64,000 nt of DNA from Tanytarsus gracilentus (lineage: Eukaryota > Arthropoda > Insecta > Diptera > Chironomidae), in assembly GCA_038502055.1 (NCBI GenBank), contig JAXRKN010000011.1, forward strand, positions 1 through 64,000. The letters are read 5' to 3'. The position numbers and the translations under genes were made by a program. This document shows positions 57,153-64,000 of this stretch, piece by piece. Position 1 is the first letter of the stretch. Each line of letters begins with the position of its first letter. The notes beneath the pieces were generated by a model. That model had not been told where the DNA came from. It did no database searches and worked only from the letters and a program-made list of their open reading frames with translations.

Positions 57153-60100
57153 TTATTTTAATTTATTGACTAGAATTTCATTTTCGGTTGTGAGAAGAAT
57201 CTGCAAAAAAAACAAGTTTAAATTAGTTTTAAAAAATTTATAAATAATCTCACCAAATAATTGCTTCCATCACCACCCTGAATGCATTTGAGATCATTAA
57301 ATTTTTGCTCGTCTTTCTGTTCTATTTCAACATTTTTCCAGCAGTCAAAAACTTTTAATTTTTTATTCACTAAAATAAACATCAACTCGCCACTTTTACT
57401 GAACTCAATCATCCTCACTGCTCCCAAGCTTACTTCAAAGGAATTAAAAATATTTTTGTCAAATGTAATTTTTAATTTAGCTCTAAGCTCATCATGTTTA
57501 TCGATTAATTGCATCGAAAGCTCTTGATTAACTGAAAAAGCTTTTAGTTCATCCGTCTCCAAGTTGTTTAAAGCTTGAGTTTCTTCGTAGAGCTTTTTAT
57601 CTTTCTCGACGATATTCTGAAAGGCGCATGACTTTGCCAGTACATCGTCAAAACTCGAAGCTGCATTAGATCTTTTCAAGTGTGTTCGCTTTTTAGCGAC
57701 GTTTAAATCTTCATCGTTCGTCCTCATAAATTTGACACTTCCATCACTTAGACCGACAGCTAAAATATTTTTGTCGCATGGATGAATTTTAATAGCCGTC
57801 GGTGAAATGTAATTTGACTCGTTGGTGATTACTTTTCTTGCCTTTTCTCCCAAACAAAGTCGAGAGAGTGCAAAAAAATAATTCGAGTCTGACGCCACAA
57901 AAAGTTCGTTGTAATTAACCTCGAAACCAATTGCACGAATAAATTCATCACGAATTAAATTTTTATTTCTTTGCAATTTTTCCGAGTCAATTTCTTGCAG
58001 TTCTCGAAGAACTTTGTCGTTGAACAGATCATTTTCAAAGTAATAACGAGTTTTTTCGAACGCCGATTTTCTGCGAGGATTTTCAGATGTTTCTGATTTT
58101 GTGAATTTCATGAGATCGATGGAGAGATTTTTGACTAGTTTGATTTTACTTTGAGAGTAAGTGTAGTTGAGCTCGTTTTTACCTGATCGAAATAAAGAAT
58201 TAAATTTAACGGTTATTTTTAAATTTACAGCAGTTTTTAAAAATTTTAAGAAATTGCTATAAATAACAGAGTTATAAACTTTAACGAGATTTAAATGTTT
58301 TGAAAATTAAACTTGAAAAAAATCAAAGCTCACCACTTTCCAGCTCTTCATAATCCACATTCAATATCGTCCAAATGCTCAAAGTTCCGTTTTCATGCAG
58401 CGAGCAAATTTGTGAAGCACTTTTAGCTTGAAACATTGAGTTGATGCTTGAAAATTCTCGATGTGGTAGACATTTAAGTGCACAAACATTGTCAAGTGCG
58501 AAGTCATTTTGTAGTTGATTTAATGAAATAATTCCAAAAGGCATCGTGACATCGTGATCAATTTTAAATTCGTTGATCTCTTGAATGTCCCAAATGCAAA
58601 TTGTTCCATCATTACATCCGCCAATAATCACGTCTTTAACATGAGGGTGAATTTCAAGGCACTTTATTTCACTCCAGGCACTAAATATTTTTATAGGACT
58701 CGATGGATTTGAGATGCTCCAAAGACACATATAACTCTGGAAATCTTTTTTGTGGATTGAGATGAGAAAATTGTTGAGGCACAAATTTGTGTAAATTTTC
58801 GTCACAATTGATTCGCTTAAAATTTCAATTTCATTAAATTTAATTTTGAAGAATCCACGACTGATTGAAATTTTAGAAGTTTGTAGATCTTTTTGGTTCG
58901 ATTTTCCTTGGATAATGTTGGAAATTGTGATTGATGCATTTTGTAGAAATTTATTTAGTTCAAGTGTGTTTGGATGTTTCGACATGACAGTTCTAAAGTC
59001 ATATTGAGAGAAATTATTGATAGCGTCGATGCTTAGATCATAATCATCATTTTCATTAGACTTTTGGTGATCATCAAAGATTTCCTCGCCCACCCCAAAT
59101 TTTTCTTCATTATAAATTTTTGAGTTGACCATTTGTAAGCCGCCAGCAGTGAATTTCGGTGGATTTTGAGTCCACATGCTTGATTTTAGTATTTTTTCAG
59201 TTTGACTTTCTTCACTAACATTTAATGAGTCTGATTGTGTGCTTGCTTGAGTCATTCCACGTTGTCCATAAACCGACATAAAAACTTCATAGGGAATCGG
59301 CTTCTGCTCATAAATATCAAAAGTTATGCTGTCAAAAGTAATTTTTTTCATCAACTCCTCGCCGCGCTTGTAAAAATTTGAAACTTTCGGGCTTAATTGT
59401 CGAGCTTTTGTGTCGTCATATGAGATTCCACTATCATGAGAGTTTACAGTGTCATCGATACTGTCATATTGAGCGATTGATAGTGTCGCAGATTTCTTCG
59501 TCGACATGTCAAAACTGCCAGAATCAATTCGTGATTTCGGTGGAATTTCATCTTCTGTTGAGGTTTCTTCTGATGACTCGGGTTCTGCCTCAAAATCACT
59601 TTCATACGACTCAAAGTCACTCGAATAATTTTCTTCTTCGTCATCATCATCATTGTTATCGGGTTTTGCAGTTAATTCAACAGAAACTGATGCTGATAAA
59701 AGATCACGCTTTGGTTTTTTAGCTTCTTCAAAGTTAATTTCATAAGCAACGGGATCTTTCTTTGGAGCCTTTTCAATTTTAATTATTTCTTTTACTTCAT
59801 CATCTGGCAATTTTTGTTGAATTTTTACAAGTGTCGAGCCCTCTCCACTGCTGTTATCGCTTTGAGACATTTTCATCATTTTTTGTTGAAACAAAATTGA
59901 GTCTTCGGGTGGAATCGTTCTAGTTCTCGACCTCGTATGGCCTTTAACCGCCTCTCCACCCTCACGAATGTTCGTCAATGATGCTGACCTATTTTTGCCA
60001 GCTGATGATGGCGGTGACGCCACAGTCACATTATGAATTTTAGTCATCACGCTTTTCTTAACGATTTTTGTCGGCTTAGCATTTTTACTAATTGCTATCG

Positions 60101-60409
60101 TCGACTTTTTCTCGAGTGTTTTCTTATCAGTTGAAATCGCTGTCGATTTTAATTTTTCATTTTTTAGTACACTCGACGCTTTCCTAGTAGCAGTCGCTCT
60201 CGGTATCGGCTGAAAATTATTTTTATTTAATTCAAATTCAGAATTTGTCTATAATTGTGCATGTTTGACATTCATTGGTGTTGGTGCAGTTCAATAATTC
60301 ACAAAGTGCTTTAGAAATTTTTTCTTTAATTTTGTGCAGTTTAAGTGACAACTTTATGATAGAAAATCGTGCAGATCACAAGTGAACTCACTTTTGTTGA
60401 TTTCAACAT
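57153..60409 (-). CDS. WDR60/DYNC2I1-like dynein-2 intermediate chain
   Basis: Four minus-strand exons: 60409-60392 (MLKSTK), 60209-58334, 58182-57254 and 57200-57153, 956 aa. The N-terminal half is disordered: basic start, then a strongly acidic block ENYSSDFESYESDFEAE (about 200) that is typical of WDR60. The C-terminal half carries WD-like repeats (for example MCLWSISNPSSPIKIF, VIIGGCNDGTICIWDI, ICSLHENGTLSIWTI, ILAVGLSDGSVKFM and FSKSGELMFILVNKKLKVFD). WDR60 is an intermediate chain of cytoplasmic dynein-2, the motor for retrograde intraflagellar transport. The 18-nt first exon is inferred only from ATG, donor and phase, so the start is less certain. No X-box was seen in the 200 bp upstream. 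Confidence 0.75.
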
Positions 60410-60615
60410 CGAAGGGAGTTGAAAATGTAAGAAGAAAACGATTTTTCACTTTGTGAATTTTGAGATCTGAAAATAAATAAGGGGGAATAAAGGTTAGGAG
60501 AGAAAAGAAGAAGAGAAAGAAAAAAGAATTTCAAAAATATTTCGGCAGTTATTTATCACATCGAAATTTACATTTTTTTGAGTGGAATTAAAATATCATC
60601 AAAAGTTGAGAGAAT

Positions 60616-63463
60616 TCAGCTTAAATATCTAACAAATAATGCCACTACTAAAATTACAATACTGTTAGCATTTAAGTAATTCCCCATTGAGCATTGTGAA
60701 GGTTTTCGTTGCAATCTTTCGTAGAAATCTTCCAAATTTTTCTCAAACTTTGACTTGTGAATAATCTCATAATTTGTCAAAAAATTGTCTGTTGAATCCT
60801 TAAAAAGCACATCAGTCTTGTCATCAAATTTGCCAAAAAGTGTAAATGGAATGTTGCCAGATTTGAATTTATATTTTCCGAAATGAACGTCCATTGATTT
60901 AAGGGTGTTGATAATTTCATTTCTTCTCAGTTGATTTTTTGATTTGTTAATTAAGAGAGTTCCCTGTGACGTCCAGCTGAGATAGCAAGGATCGGAGCTT
61001 CTTTTGAAAAATCGAGAGTCTGAATTTTCACTTGGACAGAGCACGCGGTAATCACGTTGATTAGCTGGAAAATAATTTATTTATTCCTGTATTTTATTAT
61101 TGCTCTCTAAATTGACTCACCTGCAGTTAAATTTTGAAAAGTTTCCATATTCATAAATGCTACATCTCCGATATCTTTTAGACACTCGAAAGCTCCTTTA
61201 TCACCTCCATATTTTTTATGACAATTGTCAGCTCCAAAGCATGATCGACTCGAAAAGAAATTTTCAAGAGATTTCGAGCAACTGTCTTCGATTAATTGAG
61301 ATTTTTGAAGATGCTCAATAGTTGAATAGAAGGAAGCTCCCTCGTGTGATGGAAAGCAGGCAGTTTTATCTCTCAATTCCTCAAAAGTTTTAATATCCGA
61401 TGATGCTTTTACAACTGCTATTGTCACATAATTTTTTGAGAATTCAGATGAATATTCGTAGAGCAAGGAAGTGAGATTAAATTCATTTTCACTTTTAATT
61501 CTCGCGTCTTGATCCACCAGCACAACATCAGCGACATCCTTATTTACATCATCGAGACACCGATAAAGACTTTCACCGCGAATGCACTGAATGTTTGGTT
61601 CAATTTTATAAACGGTTGACACCTCTTGTAACCAACTGCATTTCACGAAGTCAATAAGGGTATAAGTGCAGTAGACAATTTGACGGGGTGGATAGCATGC
61701 TGGAAAGCTATGAGCACTCTGATATCCACTACTCTTATCGAGATAATCATCGATTGGAATTGGAGTGTCTAAGCTTGACACATTAACGTGATATGACTCG
61801 AGTAGCATTAATAAAGCTTGCTGCCAATTTTGATCAGAATCAACACTCACATCGAGATCTTGAAAAAGTCCATGAACTTTTTCAGCATGAGTTCGTTTTG
61901 CGGCTAAAACTGACCACGGTTTTGATATCCAAGTACAAGGATTTGTGGTATTAATTGGTTGAAGGTGACTATCGGGACAGAGAAAACTGTAATTATTGAT
62001 GTCAGCTTCTGGTGAAAGTCCAGTTAATCCAAAGAAGCTTCGAACATCATCAAGTCGAACATAAGCAGCTTGGCCATTACCTCCCGTGAGACAGTAAAGT
62101 GGACCTTTACGTCCCCAATGTTTGTCACCAACTCCACATCGAGCTTGATCATAACAAAGTTCGCAGAGTGATGGATATTTTTGCTCTAAAAAATTCAAAA
62201 TTTAAAAATACGTTAAATTTTTAAAATATTTATTGAAACTTACTCAAAGCTCGATCTTGTTCAGGATCACTGACCCACGGGCCCGCTTTACAGCTTTCCG
62301 CGAAAAAATTTGCGCTCGCTTTTATCCTCGACTCGGTCAGTGTCAATTCACTTTCACATTGTCGCGCAACCATCGTTGATTCAAGGTAATCGCCTATTAT
62401 GTCATTCCAATTATCCAACTGATAGCCGGGAAAACAAACGCGGGTTTTCTTCAAGTCGACTGCCGAATAGATTTTCGCTTCATTATCAACGACCACAACC
62501 ACTTCATATTCGAATTCCGCGGGATGAAAGCGAATTTCACTTGTCACTAAAATTTCAAGGGCTGCCCATCGAGCACCAACAAGATCTTCCGATGAAAAAA
62601 CGCCAAAGTGTGCGTATCCTTTACTGATTCTTCTCGCACAATCAAGACGATCGACTCCAATGATGCATTCAATGTTTGTTTGCTTTTCAATTATCGGACA
62701 ATATTTTTCTGTTCTCCGAAACGATCCGCGATTTTCTACAATACAGATTCGCACTAAAAAATAATGTGTGAGAGAGAATGGAAGAGATTAAAAGATTGCT
62801 TTTTATATTGAGCGATGATTAATAGTGCGTCTGGAAATCCCTTCAAAAGCTTACGATAAATTAACATGCAAAGAGCATACACTGAGAGAGAAAATTCCAT
62901 GAATATGTCGATGAAATTTTTAATCATTCAATTTAATGAGTTAAAAAATATTTTAATTTTTTTCTCTCAGTGAATAAAACGAGCCGGTATATAAAATCAG
63001 TTTCAAGGTGAAACCTGCTGATATTTCTTCTTGTTTTAATATTTTTTGAAGAAATAAATTTATGACATAAATAAACGTAAAGTTTATATTGCATTGCCTA
63101 TTACTTAACCTTATCTAATTACACATAATTCAATGTGTCAACTTTATGTAAAGCGATATTGTGGTATTTTCAATCTAGGCTTATTGCAAATGTTTTTTAA
63201 GAAAATTAAAATGGATATTTTTCATTTTTGCTAAACAAATATTTGAATGTCGTGTTTACTTTAAAATAATATTAAAAACTCGATTTGTTTGTTCAGAATT
63301 TTTAAGAACTTGACTAATGAATTTAGATTTTCAACGTTAATTTTTTTTTATGGTACTCACATTTTCCACTTTTATCATTTGTTGAAATATCCTTTGAGTA
63401 AAAATCCTTTGCTAGAATTTCCGAAAAGCATAAAATAATGCTTAGTGCAAATTTAAACAGCAT
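60616..63463 (-). CDS. Transferrin family protein, GPI-anchored type, with degenerate iron sites
   Basis: Four minus-strand exons: 63463-63361, 62753-62244, 62185-61121 and 61064-60616, 708 aa. Residues 1-18 are a signal peptide (MLFKFALSIILCFSEILA). Two transferrin lobes follow with conserved cysteines and DCARRISKGYAHFG / FFAESC in lobe 1, and ADVVLVDQDAR / YVTIAVVK / ACFPSHEGAS in lobe 2. The last 16 residues (IVILVVALFVRYLS type) are hydrophobic after a polar stretch, as in GPI-anchored insect transferrins 2 and 3. The iron tyrosine of the GYxGAF motif is Arg230 in lobe 1 (GRKGPL) and Asp533 in lobe 2 (GDKGAF); the iron His of AFVKH is Leu249 and Met551. Strong iron binding is therefore unlikely. 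Tsf3 seems more likely than Tsf2, by inference. Confidence 0.85.
62754..63360 (-). other. First intron of the transferrin gene
   Basis: A 607-bp intron, the longest in this gene, with donor gtgagt and acceptor ttttttag. It is AT-rich with no coding content recognised. Confidence 0.7.
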
Positions 63464-64000
63464 TTTATAATTTTATTATCAGCTAATTCCGTTTTTTTTG
63501 TTACAATGTTATTCACAGCAACTGAATATAAACTTTTATCAAGAACTTTTTTAAATACTGAATTTTTTTCCTTAATTTTTAATTTTTATCACATCTCGTT
63601 AAAACTTTTGATCATCAGGTAAAAATTAAACTTTAATACTTTTTTTCTTCTTCACGTCTGACCACTTGAGAATCTCGATTTAAAATGAGCTTAGCAAAAA
63701 AATAAAAACTTGCCGCATAAATTCTCTCTCTCTTCTCATAATCTTGTCTGGTCTGCTAAACAGCTGTAGATTTTTTTCTCACTCAACTCTCTCGCATAAA
63801 ATTTTTAAATGGATTTTAAAATGACGTAAGTGATTCCCCAAAACTTGAGCGAATAAATTAAAATACATCTTCTGAAAAATCCTCAAAGTTGTATGGCAAG
63901 TTCATCATGCCATGTGGTATTTTTATCTTAATTTTCCTAGAATGAATAAAGTAAATTCTCATGTCAAACCTGTTATGCCTTGGTTATTTATGTTTCTTCT
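63464..64000. other. Upstream region of transferrin; possible start of a divergent gene
   Basis: The region between the transferrin start and the window edge. An ATG at 63809 followed by MDFKMT-coding sequence and a perfect donor gtaagt (GT at 63826) could be a 17-nt first coding exon of a plus-strand gene whose remainder lies outside the window. This rests on one splice-like motif only. A cagctg E-box lies at about 63761. Confidence 0.25.

Noticed and set aside
60410..60615. Searched for an RFX X-box in front of the WDR60/DYNC2I1-like gene
   Set aside because: No sequence fitting RYYNYY-N(1-3)-RRNRAC on either strand was seen in this interval; it could lie further off.

Overview
The window is eukaryotic, AT-rich nuclear DNA from an insect. 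Insect-type genes (an RR cuticle protein, insect ATP synthase subunit f, a Shutdown/FKBP6-like protein), very short introns (about 50-160 nt) and AT richness suggest a lower dipteran (nematoceran, perhaps a chironomid midge). That placement is an inference from style, not a database match.

Layout: (1) 1-1.2 kb is repeat DNA with a 120-bp minisatellite. (2) 1.2-14.8 kb is a mobile-element island. It holds one uninterrupted 3720-codon gene that reads as a Helitron/Helentron-type rolling-circle transposase (DUF6570-like region, HUH Rep, PIF1-like helicase, EEP endonuclease). Added to this are four ubiquitin-specific-protease-like modules, two of which look catalytically dead. The gene is flanked in direct orientation by two copies of another unit: one carries an unrecognised 133-aa spliced gene and the other is a decayed, internally deleted copy. 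(3) 15.7-16.4 kb holds a Yippee-like (YPEL1-4 type) gene in three exons. (4) 19.9-26.7 kb holds Cep290 in eleven exons, with RFX X-box-like sites just upstream. (5) 26.7-45.1 kb is a gene-poor stretch containing a non-autonomous hAT element (29.3-30.2 kb) and a second minisatellite-bearing repeat element (36.3-37.3 kb). (6) 45.1-48.8 kb holds an hnRNP U-like gene. (7) 49.9-51.8 kb holds a divergent pair, a Shutdown/FKBP6-like gene (minus) and ATPsynF (plus), with 199 bp between start codons. (8) 53.0-53.7 kb holds a small RR-type cuticle protein. (9) 55.6-56.8 kb holds a bZIP factor (giant/PAR-like), convergent with (10) 57.2-60.4 kb, a WDR60/DYNC2I1-like dynein-2 intermediate chain. (11) 60.6-63.5 kb holds a GPI-anchor-type transferrin that seems to have lost key iron ligands.

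There is no operon logic. Shared themes are cilia (Cep290 and the dynein-2 intermediate chain) and, more loosely, the transposon-rich left flank. Exon boundaries were worked out by hand from GT/AG sites, reading phase and family similarity; every multi-exon model below closes in frame. The strongest candidate for something new is the giant Helitron-like gene with tandem USP-like modules and a near-perfect 44-aa N-terminal repeat array.
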